This document shows positions 25,946 to 35,610 of a stretch of DNA of 64,000 nt, in pieces. This DNA is from Maridesulfovibrio sp050916235 (lineage in GTDB: Bacteria; Desulfobacterota; Desulfovibrionia; Desulfovibrionales; Desulfovibrionaceae), in assembly GCF_050916235.1 (NCBI RefSeq), contig NZ_CP104854.1, forward strand, positions 620,001-684,000, read 5' to 3'. A model generated the notes under the pieces. It searched no databases. It was not told the DNA's origin and was given only the letters and a program-made list of their open reading frames with translations. Within the stretch, counting starts at the first letter, position 1, and every line of letters begins with the position of its first letter. The translations under genes were made by a program, and so were the position numbers.

Positions 25946-26785
25946 CTAAACCAGCTTATACCAGACATTCATTGATTCAAACCCACCACCTATGTTGGTG
26001 TTATTGATCAGACGCCCGGAATACTCGTAGTCGCCTTTGGAAAACATGGAATTGATCCCATAAGAACCGGCCCGGGCAATGGTAAACAGGCATCTTATAC
26101 CCGAACGCGCACAATCCTTTTCAAGTGCGCGCAATAACGCTCCGGCAATGCCCATCTTCCGACAGGCCGGGTTTACCGCAAAATCGGTCATCTCAGAACT
26201 GCGCCCATCGGCACTTACTTCAGCAGAAGCAGCACCGACCAGTTCGGCCCCTTTAAAAACGCCCGTAAACCTCACGCCCTCATCCATAGCCTTGCAGAGG
26301 TACCCAGCTTCATAAATTGGAAAAGGATAGGTTTCAAAGGTGTTGCGATAAAGGTTCGCGAGCTCAGGCGTATCCTGCGGCCCAAGCATACGCATACGCA
26401 GAAAGCTTGGAAGGGTTGAAACATTACCCTTTCCTTTTTTACTCCCGGCAACAGAAAGGACATGGTCGAGTTCACTCTGATTGTTCAGTTCCCTGCGCCA
26501 GGAATACCTGTATAAACTGAGAAAAACGCCATCATTACTCCCGTACATTCCAGGAACGAAAGCTTCCTGTTCGAACCCGCGGGAAAGAAACATGGGAGCA
26601 TGAGAGTCAGGAACCTTGGCAAAAATCTTGGATAGATCTTCATGGACGGCAGCTTCAATCAGCGAATCAACCAGATTTACGTCCTCGCTTTCTTCTTCCG
26701 CAAACGACATCAGGTAAACGCGGTCGTTAAACTTGCCTATCTGGATGGAGCTTCGACCGATGTTCACAATTGCATCATGCGACAT
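25946..26785 (-). CDS. ablB: Beta-lysine N6-acetyltransferase
   Basis: 279 residues from ATG 26785 (MSHDAIVNIGRSSIQIGKFNDRVYLM), with GCGGAG upstream; ATG 26809 is an alternative. The N-terminus has the GKFNDRVYLM signature of AblB, and the C-terminal half is a GNAT acetyltransferase (FAVNPACRKMGIAGALLRALE acetyl-CoA loop). It acetylates the epsilon-amino group of beta-lysine to give N-epsilon-acetyl-beta-lysine, a compatible solute of salt-stressed archaea and marine bacteria. The gene overlaps the end of the lysine 2,3-aminomutase gene by 11 bases, indicating translational coupling. Confidence 0.9.
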   Translation of the reverse strand: MSHDAIVNIGRSSIQIGKFNDRVYLMSFAEEESEDVNLVDSLIEAAVHEDLSKIFAKVPDSHAPMFLSRGFEQEAFVPGMYGSNDGVFLSLYRYSWRRELNNQSELDHVLSVAGSKKGKGNVSTLPSFLRMRMLGPQDTPELANLYRNTFETYPFPIYEAGYLCKAMDEGVRFTGVFKGAELVGAASAEVSADGRSSEMTDFAVNPACRKMGIAGALLRALEKDCARSGIRCLFTIARAGSYGINSMFSKGDYEYSGRLINNTNIGGGFESMNVWYKLV

Positions 26786-28091
26786 TTGAATTACGCTCCG
26801 CCCTTTCATTGTCCTCAGGAGTAAGACTCAATGTATCATCCCAATCGGAAAGGAGTTTTTCAATGCCGATGGCCTTTTCCTCAGCATCATCCTCCTTAAG
26901 CTGCAGATTGCAATCGGTACAATTGCGATCACAATATTTGCTCTCATAACAATCCGGTTCGGTATAAGTCGTAATAACCCCTTCGTAGTTTCTGAGAACA
27001 ACCTTATTCGTCCCCCAGGAAACTATGTAGTTGGGCATGACCGGGATCTTGCCACCCCCCCCGGGGGCATCAACAACATAGGTGGGAACGGAAAAACCGC
27101 TGGTATGCCCCCGAAGACTTTCCAGAATCTCTATCCCCTTACCCACGGGAGTCCGGAAATGACTCAGTCCTTCTGAAAGGTCACACTGGTACAGGTAGTA
27201 CGGACGGACACGATTCTTGACCAGCTTCTGGTTCAGTGTCTTAATCAGTCGCGGACAGTCATTGATTCCGGCCAGCAGCACACTCTGGTTTCCAAGGGGA
27301 ATTCCAGCGTCCGCCAGCTTTGCAAGAGCCCTTTTTGAAGAGTCCGTAACTTCACGGGGATGGTTGAAGTGGGTGTTAATCCAGAGCGGATGATGCTTCT
27401 TAAGCATATTCACCAGATTGTCTGTAATGCGATAAGGCAGTACCACGGGCATACGTGTCCCGATGCGCACGACTTCAACATGCTCAATTTCGCGTATTCG
27501 GGTCAGAATCCAGTCCAGCTTTTCATCCGAAAGCATAAACGGATCACCGCCGGAAAGGAGAACGTCGCGCACCTGAGGAGTGTTGCGGATATACTCTATC
27601 CCCTTTTCAAGCTGCGCTGTAGATGGAATTGAATCCTGATCCCCTACCTTGCGCTTTCTGGTGCAGTGCCTGCAGTACATTGAACAAAGGTTGCTTACAT
27701 GAAAAAGCACCCTGTCCGGGTAGCGGTGGGTAATCCCGGGGACAGGACTGTCTTTATCCTCGTGCAGCGGGTCGGTCATGTCGCAACGCTCAATCCTCAA
27801 TTCGTCCGGGCTCGGAAAAGACTGCCGGAAGATCGGATCGTTTTCATAATCATCTACATCAATCAAGGACAGATAATATGGTGAGATTGACAGAGGGAAT
27901 TTCCTCGTGGTCAGTTCATGCTTTTTCCTTTCGGAATCAGTGAATGATATCCCGAGAGCTCTTTCAAAGCTGGAAACGGTTTTGATCGTGTTACGAACGT
28001 GCCACTTCCAATCGGTCCAATCGGACCGGGAAGATTTATCATCAATTACTCCTGCCAATTCTTCCTGTCTTTCTGTGTATACAGTCATCAT
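26775..28091 (-). CDS. ablA: Lysine 2,3-aminomutase
   Basis: 438 residues. Radical-SAM cluster motif CSMYCRHCTRKR (CxxxCxxC), SAM-binding LSGGDPF, a PLP lysine region in VVDAPGGGGKIPV, and the C-terminal zinc-like cysteines CYESKYCDRNCTDC typical of the KamA family. It interconverts L-alpha-lysine and L-beta-lysine using SAM, PLP and a 4Fe-4S cluster. Coupled to ablB it supplies the osmolyte N-epsilon-acetyl-beta-lysine rather than a lysine-fermentation pathway, since no other kam genes are nearby. Transcribed leftwards from a 418-base intergenic region that holds a TTGTATACAA palindrome. Confidence 0.95.
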   Translation of the reverse strand: MMTVYTERQEELAGVIDDKSSRSDWTDWKWHVRNTIKTVSSFERALGISFTDSERKKHELTTRKFPLSISPYYLSLIDVDDYENDPIFRQSFPSPDELRIERCDMTDPLHEDKDSPVPGITHRYPDRVLFHVSNLCSMYCRHCTRKRKVGDQDSIPSTAQLEKGIEYIRNTPQVRDVLLSGGDPFMLSDEKLDWILTRIREIEHVEVVRIGTRMPVVLPYRITDNLVNMLKKHHPLWINTHFNHPREVTDSSKRALAKLADAGIPLGNQSVLLAGINDCPRLIKTLNQKLVKNRVRPYYLYQCDLSEGLSHFRTPVGKGIEILESLRGHTSGFSVPTYVVDAPGGGGKIPVMPNYIVSWGTNKVVLRNYEGVITTYTEPDCYESKYCDRNCTDCNLQLKEDDAEEKAIGIEKLLSDWDDTLSLTPEDNERAERNSNVA

Positions 28092-28222
28092 ATCCCGTGT
28101 TTTTTATTAATTTAACAATGAGGACAGCACATGAATAAGCACCAACAGCAATGTCGGCACTAACGGCTGCAGGACGTTAAAACGCCCAAATATTCCTTTA
28201 ATTAATCCGACTACTTTTTTAG

Positions 28223-28242
28223 GTATACACTTTTGTATACAA
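28223..28242. promoter_or_regulatory. TTGTATACAA palindromic operator-like site upstream of ablA
   Basis: Within the 28092-28509 gap, GTATACA-CTTT-TGTATAC forms a perfect 18-bp palindrome (28223-28240), and its right half contains TTGTATACAA (28233-28242), itself palindromic and typical of FCD-type GntR operators. It is 132 bases upstream of the ablA start. No GntR gene is in the window. Apart from this and the hairpin at 28480 I see nothing else in the gap. Confidence 0.45.
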
Positions 28243-28479
28243 TCGAATAAGATTTTAAAGTGTAGTCTTTGACCTCATTGCGGTGCAGGTATGAAAAAGA
28301 TAAAAATACAATCAATGCAAATGAAGACATTACCAGATTAAACATGGCATGCCTTAGATTGATCTTCTCCAATATTACAGAATGCATAAATACAACTTAA
28401 TGAAATTAAAATATTATTGACCAATTGAGATTTGCATCAGAACAGAATCGCAGCTCATCTGCAAGGCTATCAATTGGGT

Positions 28480-28510
28480 ACTGACTGGGTACAATGAATA
28501 CCCAATCAGT
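28480..28510 (-). terminator. Hairpin at the end of the PAS-LuxR gene
   Basis: Arms ACTGATTGGGTA and TACCCAGTCAGT (minus strand, one T.G pair) with a 7-base loop begin within the stop codon of the regulator gene. No clear T run follows, so this is a weak terminator or a 3'-end stabilising structure. Confidence 0.4.
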
Positions 28511-29727
28511 CAGGAACCGGCGTGATACTTCAGGTAGGAAATCAGAGAGGTGCTTTTGCCATGCAGCCCCAATTTACGGCGAATATTCTTGCGATGGGTG
28601 CGAACGGTATCAACGGTGATGGACAGCATCTCGGCAATACTTTCCGTACTTTTTCCCGCTTCAATGTAGCGGCAGATTTCAATTTCGCGGGGAGTTAATG
28701 CCAAAAGCAAACCCTCAAAATGGTCTCCAGTTTCACCAGCAAGAGCAGAAAGCCTTTCCTTGATAAATTTACCGAAACTTCTGCGCATCTGCGGCAACGG
28801 TTCTTTAATCATCCGATCAAGGGCAGGCAGTATCTGCTCTCTAACCTGCAAAGCAAACTCCTCATGCATGCCCCGTTTCTCCTCCTTCACCGACTCAATA
28901 ACGGTTCTAAGGGCCACGTTCATGCCGTCCACCTGCTCCCTGCTTTCTTCAAGCCCGGATTCAAGTCGCTGGATATCACTCATATCGCGTAACCCGAGAT
29001 GAAAAACAATTCCGGACTGAAGCCGGACCTTGTGCATAATCAACTCCACAGGAATTTCTTTTCCGCCGGAATTTATTGCTGTCAGAAGATCATCAAACGG
29101 AACAGGCAGTTCTGCGCTGCAGGTCTCGAAATATTTCTGCACCGTTTTGGCCGATTCCTCGCTGAAAATGTTCAGACAACTGCTCCCGGAAAGGGACGCC
29201 CTCCTCCCGAACAATTTTTCCGAAGCTGGATTCGAAGTAAGAATCCTGAATGAGGAGTCGGCAAGTATTGTCGGCCCCTGAGCGGCCTCAAACAGGGCAT
29301 TGAAGAGAGAAATACTGTCATCAAGCGCGGCAATGTTATCTTCAATCCGCTCCTCGTAAGTCTCATGCAGTTCCATCAGAGGAGCATTATTGGTGACTAC
29401 TGCCACATACCCTTCCGAACAGAACGGCCCAGCCAAAGGGATCAGGCGTAAAGAATAGCTTCCCCCGCTATCACCGTATGGAATTTCATGCACACTTTCA
29501 GCAGGGTACATCTCCAAGAATGAAACTATGTCTGTAGCCTCAACCTCAAGAAGACTCCAGAGACTGCGTCCGCACAACGGACCGTCAAAAAATTCTACAG
29601 CAGGAGGATTGGCCGAACAGATCCGGCCACAGTTATCTGTGAACAGGATAAAATCGGAAAAGGACTCAAATACCTTGGAAATATGTTCTGGAAGGCGTTC
29701 TGAATTATCGCCGTTGTCTGCACGCAA
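28510..29727 (-). CDS. PAS-domain LuxR-type transcriptional regulator
   Basis: 405 residues. Two PAS domains (about 15-125, LFTDNCGRICSANPPAVEFF; and 150-270, ILADSSFRILTSNPASEKLFG) are followed by a coiled coil (LEESREQVDGMNVALRTVIESV) and a C-terminal LuxR HTH (LTPREIEICRYIEAGKSTESIAEMLSI then VRTHRKNIRRKLGL). There is no membrane span or receiver domain. It probably senses a cytoplasmic signal and activates transcription. The target is unknown; ablA to the left and the formate dehydrogenase operon to the right are the nearest candidates. Confidence 0.88.
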   Translation of the reverse strand: MRADNGDNSERLPEHISKVFESFSDFILFTDNCGRICSANPPAVEFFDGPLCGRSLWSLLEVEATDIVSFLEMYPAESVHEIPYGDSGGSYSLRLIPLAGPFCSEGYVAVVTNNAPLMELHETYEERIEDNIAALDDSISLFNALFEAAQGPTILADSSFRILTSNPASEKLFGRRASLSGSSCLNIFSEESAKTVQKYFETCSAELPVPFDDLLTAINSGGKEIPVELIMHKVRLQSGIVFHLGLRDMSDIQRLESGLEESREQVDGMNVALRTVIESVKEEKRGMHEEFALQVREQILPALDRMIKEPLPQMRRSFGKFIKERLSALAGETGDHFEGLLLALTPREIEICRYIEAGKSTESIAEMLSITVDTVRTHRKNIRRKLGLHGKSTSLISYLKYHAGS

Positions 29728-29882
29728 GAAAAATTCCTTTGCTAAATGATTGTCAGTGAAGGTTTAACATTAACAATCATTTTGGTTTAATTCAAACGCC
29801 CTCACTTGGATGTAAAATGAGAATTGGGCCACCGGCAGGACATTAAATGCATTTCTTCCAACTTACCCAGAACATCTTCTTT

Positions 29883-29937
29883 AAAGAAAAAAGTTCTCCT
29901 TTTGATGGGAATGACTACTAACCATCAAAAGGAGAAC
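29883..29937 (-). terminator. Terminator of the formate dehydrogenase operon
   Basis: Perfect 16-bp arms (29922-29937 and 29893-29908) with a 13-base loop are followed on the minus strand by TTTTTTCTTT. It lies 59 bases past the fdhE stop codon. Confidence 0.88.
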
Positions 29938-29995
29938 CTGTTAATTACGGCCGGAAAAATGTCAGGCTCTCAGATTAAATATCAGCGGTTACAGG

Positions 29996-30913
29996 CTACA
30001 GGACATTCCACGGAGTTTCAGCCATCGGCATATACTCTTCTTCCTGTGCCCGTATATCCAGATGCACCAATCCAAGGGGAGCAACTCTGGGGTCCGGTTC
30101 CTCAACCAGCTCACGAGTATCGATGGTCACGAAATAGTGCTTGCAGGAGTCACACATATCCACACGTTCATTTGTGTTCTCATCCGACTGCATGTATCTG
30201 AGCTTGCTGTAATCCTCACTTTCGCACCAGGGGCACATATTGCGCTTGAAGCGCCACTCATGACCGCACCCGGAACAATGCAGCCAGCGCTGTCCACCGT
30301 GAGACTTAAGGTATGCGTTATCCTCGCCGGACCTTTTGAGCAACGCCATGTCCGGAAAAGTTCCGCAGACCGGGCAGTATCCTTTGAGCCATTGCATATG
30401 CTCAATCTTCTTTGCTGATTCCGATTCCATCCGCACCATGAATGCCTTAAGGGACAGCATACCAACAAAAGCAAGCATCTGCTCATCTACGGACCATTCC
30501 TCCGCCAACGCAAAGATCTGATCACTCTCTTCATCCCAGAGCGCCTGTGCCAGCTCGTTTAGGTTATCAGCATCATCTGCGGCTGCCGCAATCTCATCAC
30601 CCTTATCTGCGCAAGCCGGAAGCCCTTCAACTACCGCCGCAGCCATCAGCTTGAAGACTTCCCGGTACAACTCACCTGGTTCAGGCATTTTCATCTCAGC
30701 AAGCAACGGAACGCCCTGCTCAAAGCGCGGCGCATATGCATCCGGAATAATAAAACCTTCCCAGCTTTCGAGCAGCTCATCAGCCTTTTCCTGAGCTTTT
30801 ACAAGCGGTCCGAAAGCATCAAAAATATTTTCAAGAGCGGGCATTCTCTTACGCAAAGCCAGAAGTCCGGCCTGAACATCACGTTTTTTCTTAGTGGACT
30901 TGTAGTCGGTCAT
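29996..30913 (-). CDS. fdhE: Formate dehydrogenase accessory protein FdhE
   Basis: 305 residues. The C-terminal half has four zinc/iron-type cysteine pairs in the FdhE order: CPVCGTF, CSGCGHEW, CPWCES and CDSCKHYF. The N-terminal half is helical. FdhE is needed for maturation of respiratory and periplasmic formate dehydrogenases and contacts the catalytic subunit before Tat export. The gene is the last of the fdhA-fdhB-fdhE set, separated from fdhB by a 144-base gap that holds a strong hairpin, which may lower its expression relative to the structural genes. ATG 30913 is preceded by GGAGCAGAG. Confidence 0.93.
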   Translation of the reverse strand: MTDYKSTKKKRDVQAGLLALRKRMPALENIFDAFGPLVKAQEKADELLESWEGFIIPDAYAPRFEQGVPLLAEMKMPEPGELYREVFKLMAAAVVEGLPACADKGDEIAAAADDADNLNELAQALWDEESDQIFALAEEWSVDEQMLAFVGMLSLKAFMVRMESESAKKIEHMQWLKGYCPVCGTFPDMALLKRSGEDNAYLKSHGGQRWLHCSGCGHEWRFKRNMCPWCESEDYSKLRYMQSDENTNERVDMCDSCKHYFVTIDTRELVEEPDPRVAPLGLVHLDIRAQEEEYMPMAETPWNVL

Positions 30914-31016
30914 ATCTCTCTGCTCCTGAAATTTTCATAAAATGTATGCACAACAAGGCACTTCCGGGGCCCGTCTGACAGACTGCTGAAAAACGGCAAT
31001 CTGCAGTGTTGCTTCA

Positions 31017-31049
31017 AAAGCCCCGGCAGCAGGGTAAATGCTGCCGGGG
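31017..31049 (-). terminator. Intercistronic hairpin between fdhB and fdhE
   Basis: Perfect 11-bp arms CCCCGGCAGCA and TGCTGCCGGGG with a 7-base loop, followed on the minus strand by CTTTT. The short T run suggests partial termination or mRNA end protection rather than a full stop. Confidence 0.6.
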
Positions 31050-31057
31050 TCTTTCAA

Positions 31058-31792
31058 TTATCCGAAGATCCGTTTAGCCGGTCTGGTCAGCCCGGCGAGG
31101 AATTCTTTACGGGTCACTCCCCTGCCGACACCGGAAGCATCGGCAGTGACGTGCTCGTAATAGAGGTCAGGCTTATCCATAACCAGATAGATCACGTTCA
31201 CCTCATCCGCATCAATGACTGATGCGTTGGGGTAATCCTTTTTGACCTTGGCGAGAGTTTTCTCGGCAAGCTCCATCATCTCTTCTCGTTCACCGAAGTT
31301 CATGGTGCCGGTGGGACATGTTTTCACACAGACAGGAACCAATCCGGCCTGCTGACGGTCAAAACACATATCGCACTTGCTCATAAGTCCTGTTCCGCTG
31401 TTGCGCCGGGGAATATTATACGGGCAGGCTTCCCGCATTTCCTCGGCTTCGTCCGCGGCCAGACGCTTGGTAAGGTCGGTGAAGAGGACGGCACCTGTTG
31501 TTTCATCCTTTACGACCGCGCCGGTCACATAGGACTCAGCAATGTCCTTACAGGGAGGCACATCACAATGACGGCACTGGTCGGGGAAGAAAAACCACTC
31601 AACCTTACCGTTGATGCGGTGCTCGCTGAAACGGACAAGTTTATAGGTGAAAGGATTCAGGTCAGGCGGGTTCTGGTGCGAACCTCGCTGTTTGGTCTCA
31701 ACCGCGGGCAGATCATGCCATTCCTTGCAGGCAACCTGGCAACCGCGACAAGCCGTACATCTCGAAGTATCGACAAAGAATGCTTTAGGCAT
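31058..31792 (-). CDS. fdhB: Formate dehydrogenase iron-sulfur (beta) subunit
   Basis: 244 residues. Ferredoxin-type motifs CTACRGCQVACKEW (about 12-25), CRHCDVPPCKD and CDMCFDRQQAGLVPVCVKTCP show a multi-cluster 4Fe-4S electron-transfer subunit. There is no transmembrane helix at the C-terminus, unlike FdnH, so with FdhA it forms a soluble periplasmic enzyme that passes electrons to a c-type cytochrome, as in other Desulfovibrio. It has no signal peptide and would be exported with the Tat signal of FdhA. ATG 31792 follows GGAG. It lies 47 bases downstream of fdhA. Confidence 0.93.
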   Translation of the reverse strand: MPKAFFVDTSRCTACRGCQVACKEWHDLPAVETKQRGSHQNPPDLNPFTYKLVRFSEHRINGKVEWFFFPDQCRHCDVPPCKDIAESYVTGAVVKDETTGAVLFTDLTKRLAADEAEEMREACPYNIPRRNSGTGLMSKCDMCFDRQQAGLVPVCVKTCPTGTMNFGEREEMMELAEKTLAKVKKDYPNASVIDADEVNVIYLVMDKPDLYYEHVTADASGVGRGVTRKEFLAGLTRPAKRIFG

Positions 31793-31839
31793 TTTTTACT
31801 CCTTTGGACGGACCCATAAAGGCCCGGCTTGGTTTCGGG

Positions 31840-34800
31840 TTACTCGATCTCGGTGAGAGTCTTCGCCTTGCGAACATTCACCAGACATGCCTTGTACTCG
31901 GGAATAGTGGTGTTGGGGTCACCGACCGACGGTGTGAGACGGTTGGTTGCATCCCCGGACCCTCTGGTTGTCCAGCCGAAACAGAATGGCATACCGACCT
32001 CGTGGACGGTTTCACCCTTGATTTCGAAAGGAGTCATGCGCACGGTAACCATAGCGATTGCTTCCACAGCACCGCGGATGCTTTCCACGATGACCGGATC
32101 GCCGTTCCTGATGCCTTTTTCCTTGGCCAGTTCGGGGCTCATTTCAACATAGAGCTGCGGTTCAGCTTCCAGCAGAGCCGGAATATTTCTGGTCTCACCG
32201 CCTCCGCACCAGTGTTCTGTGAGGCTGTAGGTAGTGAGAACAATGGGGAACCGCTCATCACCGGGCTTGGCAAGCTTGTCCATATCACTGGAGGCAAACT
32301 TGTATACCGGGCTGCTGAGCTGGCTGGAGAACGGATGGCTGGTGATGGGAGTCTCCACCGGCTCGTAATGGTCGGGGAAAGGTCCGTCGTTAAGACCGGG
32401 ACCGTAAAGCTGTCCATGGCCTTCCTTACGCATAATGAAAGGATAGCGTCCCTTACCGGTTGCGTTCGGCGGCCATCCGCCATCGGGAATGTCTCCTTCC
32501 CACTTGGAACCGTTCCATGCAATGACCGCTTTTTCCGGTGCCCATGGCTTACCATTGGCGTCAACAGAAGCACGGTTGTAAAGGATGCGGCGGTTGACCG
32601 GCCAACACCATGCAAAGTTCGGGAAGAGATTGATCTTCGCCTGCATGGGAGTCTGCTCCCAGCTGCGGCGTTTGGCCTTGTTCCCTTCTTCTTCGGTGTA
32701 GCTGCCGCAATAGAGCCAGTTCAGGCTGGAAGTGGAGCCATCATCGGCAAGGGCAACAAAGGACGGAACCTGCTGTCCTTTCAAGTATTTCTTGCCTTTG
32801 ATCTCAACATCTTTGGTAAAGCGTCCGTTGATGCGCTGAGCGACATCCTCGGCATCATAGTATGCGGGCCAGTCAAGGGAGAGGATGGGTTCGGGGAATG
32901 TTCCGTTTTCCTTACCATAGAGCCGGCGGACATGGTTGATTATGTCCACATACAGTTCACCCATGCTCTTGGATTCACCCATCGGGCGGCAGGCTTCATA
33001 ATGCCAAAGCAGCCAGCGACCGCTGTTTGATATGGAACCTGCTTTTTCTCCACGCTGGGCAGATGGCAACAGGAATACTTCGGTCTTGTTCTGGGCGGGA
33101 TCGACGCCCGGACGATGCCAGTTGTCCGAAGTTTCCGTGTTGTGCAGTTCGGCAACAACAAGCCAGTCAAGATTATCGAGGGCCTTGCGGACCTTGTTGG
33201 AGTTGGGAACACTCTGCGCAGGGTTGGTTCCGAAAACAAAACCGCCCTTGATGTCGCCCTTGTACATACGGTCGAAGATGAAGATGTAGGAGTAATCCTC
33301 ACCATCGTCCGCCTTGGGCAGCAGTTTGTATCCGAAGTCGTTCTTTTCGGTGGCATAATCGCCACGCCAGGCTTTGAGCAGGGAAGCCATGTATTTCGGC
33401 CTGTGCTGCCACCAGTTGGCACTCTGCGGGTCCTTGGAGACCGGGGTGGTTGCCTTCACGTAATCCTCAAAGGACCCCAGGCTGGCCTTGGGTACGGGCA
33501 GATATCCGGGCAGGATGTGCCAGAGAATACAATGGTCGGTAGACCCCTGAACGTTGGGCTCACCGCGCAGTGCGTTGATACCGCCGCCGGCCACACCTAT
33601 GTTGCCGAGCAGCAACTGAAGGATGGCACTGGTACGGATGTTCTGCACGCCAACGGTATGCTGGGTCCAGCCGAGTGCGTACATGATAGTTCCGGCCTTG
33701 TCGGGCTTACCGGTAGCGGCAAACTCCTTGTAGACCCGGAGCAGGTTGTCCTTGGTGACACCGGTAGTCTTGGAGACATTGGAAAGGGAGTAACGGGAAT
33801 AGTGCTTCTTGAGCAGCTGGAAGACGCAGCGGTCGTCCTTGAGGGACTCATCCCTTTTGGGAACGCCGTTCTTGTCCAGTTCAAAAGCCCATTTTGACTT
33901 GTCATACTTACGGGTTCTCGCATCATAACCGGCGAAAAGTCCCTTGGAGAATTTGAAGTCCTTGCCGACGATAAAGGCGGCGTTGGTATAGTTGGCAACG
34001 TATTCCTTGAAATACAGATTGTTCTCAAGAACATAGTTGATCATACCGCCCATGAAGGCGATATCAGTACCGGACCTCAGGGGAACATGGAAATCACATC
34101 TTGCGGATGTACGGGAGAATTTAGGGTCCACATGCATTACAGTGGCGCCCTTGTCCTTGGCCCGCAAGACCCATTTAAAGGAAATAGGATGGTGCTCTGC
34201 TGCGTTGCTTCCTATGATCAGGATGCTGTCAGCGTTTTCAATATCGCACCAGTGGTTGGTCATCGCACCGCGTCCGAACGACTCTGCCAGAGCCGCAACA
34301 GTTGCGCTGTGTCAGATACGTGCCTGGTGATCAAAATGCACCAGGCCGAGACCGCGTACACCCTGATGGACGACTGCACACTCCTCGTTATCCATCTGTG
34401 ATGAGCCGAGATGGAAAATTGATTCTACACGGTTTACTTCCTGGCCCTTGGCGTTGAACCGTTTGAAGTCTTCATCACGTGTTTCCTTCACCCTGTGAGC
34501 GATGCGGTCAAGCACCCATTCCCAGCTCTTTTCTTCCCACTCGGTGCTGTAAGGGGCACGGTACATGGGCTTCTGAAGCCGATGATGGCTGTTGTGCATG
34601 GAAAGCATTGCTGCACCCTTTGCACACAGTGCACCTTCGCTAACCGGATAATCCGGATCACCTTCGGTGCTGACAATCTGACCGTCTTTGACATGTGCTA
34701 TGAAGTGACAGCTGACCGAACAGAACGGACAGATGGAAATCACTTCCTTGGCGCCCTTGATCTTCAAACCTGCGGCATAAGCCCTGGCAGGAGAGAGGTC

Positions 34801-34878
34801 GAGGCCGAACTGGCTCATTCCGAGGCCTGCGACACCAATACCCGCAAGCTTCATGAACCCTCGCCGTGAAATGTTCAT
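31840..34878 (-). CDS. fdhA: Selenocysteine-containing formate dehydrogenase catalytic subunit
   Basis: 1012 residues when the TGA at 34314-34312 is read as selenocysteine (residue 189, context QARI-U-HSATVAAL). A normal ORF search splits the gene there. Start ATG 34878 follows GAGGAGG. The Tat signal SRRGFMKLAGIG shows periplasmic export. The N-terminal 4Fe-4S ligands are CPFCSVSC ... GALCAKGAA (about residues 48-90). The molybdopterin domains include NADSILIIGSNAAEHHP and, near the C-terminus, the bis-MGD-binding GDPVIVESIRG region. It oxidises formate to CO2 with a Mo or W centre. The UGA is followed directly by CAC, as in known formate dehydrogenases. The genes downstream are fdhB and fdhE. 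Confidence 0.95.
34273..34314 (-). other. UGA selenocysteine codon and likely SECIS hairpin
   Basis: The in-frame TGA occupies 34314-34312. Bacterial SECIS elements begin within the next 40 bases. Here TTGC-GGCTCTG-GCAG offers a short stem with a GGCTCT loop, comparable to the GGTCT loop of E. coli fdhF. The codon position is certain from homology; the exact hairpin is inferred by eye. Confidence 0.75.
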
Positions 34879-34986
34879 GGGAACCTCCTCAGTTTAAGTC
34901 AGGCATACCCCCAATCAGATCATTGCCTGACAATTATTTCGATGTTCACATGCAACGACAAAAATAAAATTAAGTCAATATTTTCA

Positions 34987-35006
34987 ATGTGTTAGTTTTA
35001 ACACAT
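34987..35006. promoter_or_regulatory. Palindrome upstream of fdhA
   Basis: ATGTGTTA-GTTT-TAACACAT, perfect 8-bp arms, 109 bases upstream of the fdhA start in the AT-rich 34879-35170 gap. The half-site TGTTA..TAACA resembles Rex or CRP/FNR-family operators but does not have their exact spacing. It is a likely regulator site for the formate dehydrogenase operon. Confidence 0.5.
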
Positions 35007-35170
35007 AAATATCAACAACGAGCCGCTGGTATTCTCCGGAAATCCTTACGGGATGCCAGGATCTTTCAATCATCGCTCACAAAACAGATTCGAATTTCCA
35101 ATTTATTTTGAACACCCCACAGCAGGAGCCCAAAATCCTTTCCAAAAAGTGAACTACGGACGGAGCATCC

Positions 35171-35602
35171 CTATGGGGTGCTAATGTCCTCTCCAAAACT
35201 CTTGGATCGCCATGGAAATATTTCATCCGCCCTCATACGGGCATCCTGCTCGACCCTGTTGAACCACTCAAAATACTTATCGCGTACCACACGGCCCGCC
35301 TCGGTCAGGCGATATCCGCTGCGCCTGCTTCCGACGCGCTCAATCAACTGAAAACCGAGCACCTCTTCGGTCTGTTTGATTTTTCCCCATGCCGCCCGAT
35401 AGGACATACCCATTTCCTCGGAAGCTTTTTTGAGTGAACCGCAGGTTTCGATCCTGTCGAGCAAAAGTAGACGCCCGTAACCGAAGAACACTCCCTCTGA
35501 ACCCTCAAGCCACAGATGCAGCCTTATTGTCGGACAATGAGCATGCATCTGCGCCAATGCCGCAGTTGACCCGAATTCGGGCGGATCGAGATTCTTGTGC
35601 AT
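35171..35602 (-). CDS. ModE-like molybdate/tungstate-responsive regulator (DNA-binding part)
   Basis: 143 residues. The winged-HTH core is like the ModE N-terminal domain: LLLLDRIETCGSLKKASEEMGMSYRAAWGKIKQTEEVLGFQLIERV followed by RSGYRLTEAG. No C-terminal Di-TOP/MopB molybdate-binding domain is present, so it either senses the cofactor state another way or is a simple DNA-binding form. It lies 8 bases downstream of the FmdE/molybdopterin gene and is co-transcribed with it. A role in controlling molybdenum or tungsten cofactor genes, including the neighbouring formate dehydrogenase, is likely. Confidence 0.85.
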   Translation of the reverse strand: MHKNLDPPEFGSTAALAQMHAHCPTIRLHLWLEGSEGVFFGYGRLLLLDRIETCGSLKKASEEMGMSYRAAWGKIKQTEEVLGFQLIERVGSRRSGYRLTEAGRVVRDKYFEWFNRVEQDARMRADEIFPWRSKSFGEDISTP

Positions 35603-35610
35603 TCATCCTC

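Noticed and set aside
31804..33030. Long plus-strand open frame opposite fdhA
   Set aside because: Antisense to a well-supported enzyme; its length is explained by the codon bias of fdhA.
34263..34314. Separate 807-residue protein starting at 34263
   Set aside because: The catalytic-domain sequence continues upstream through the UGA, and the N-terminal part with Tat signal and Fe-S site is in the same frame. This is one selenoprotein.
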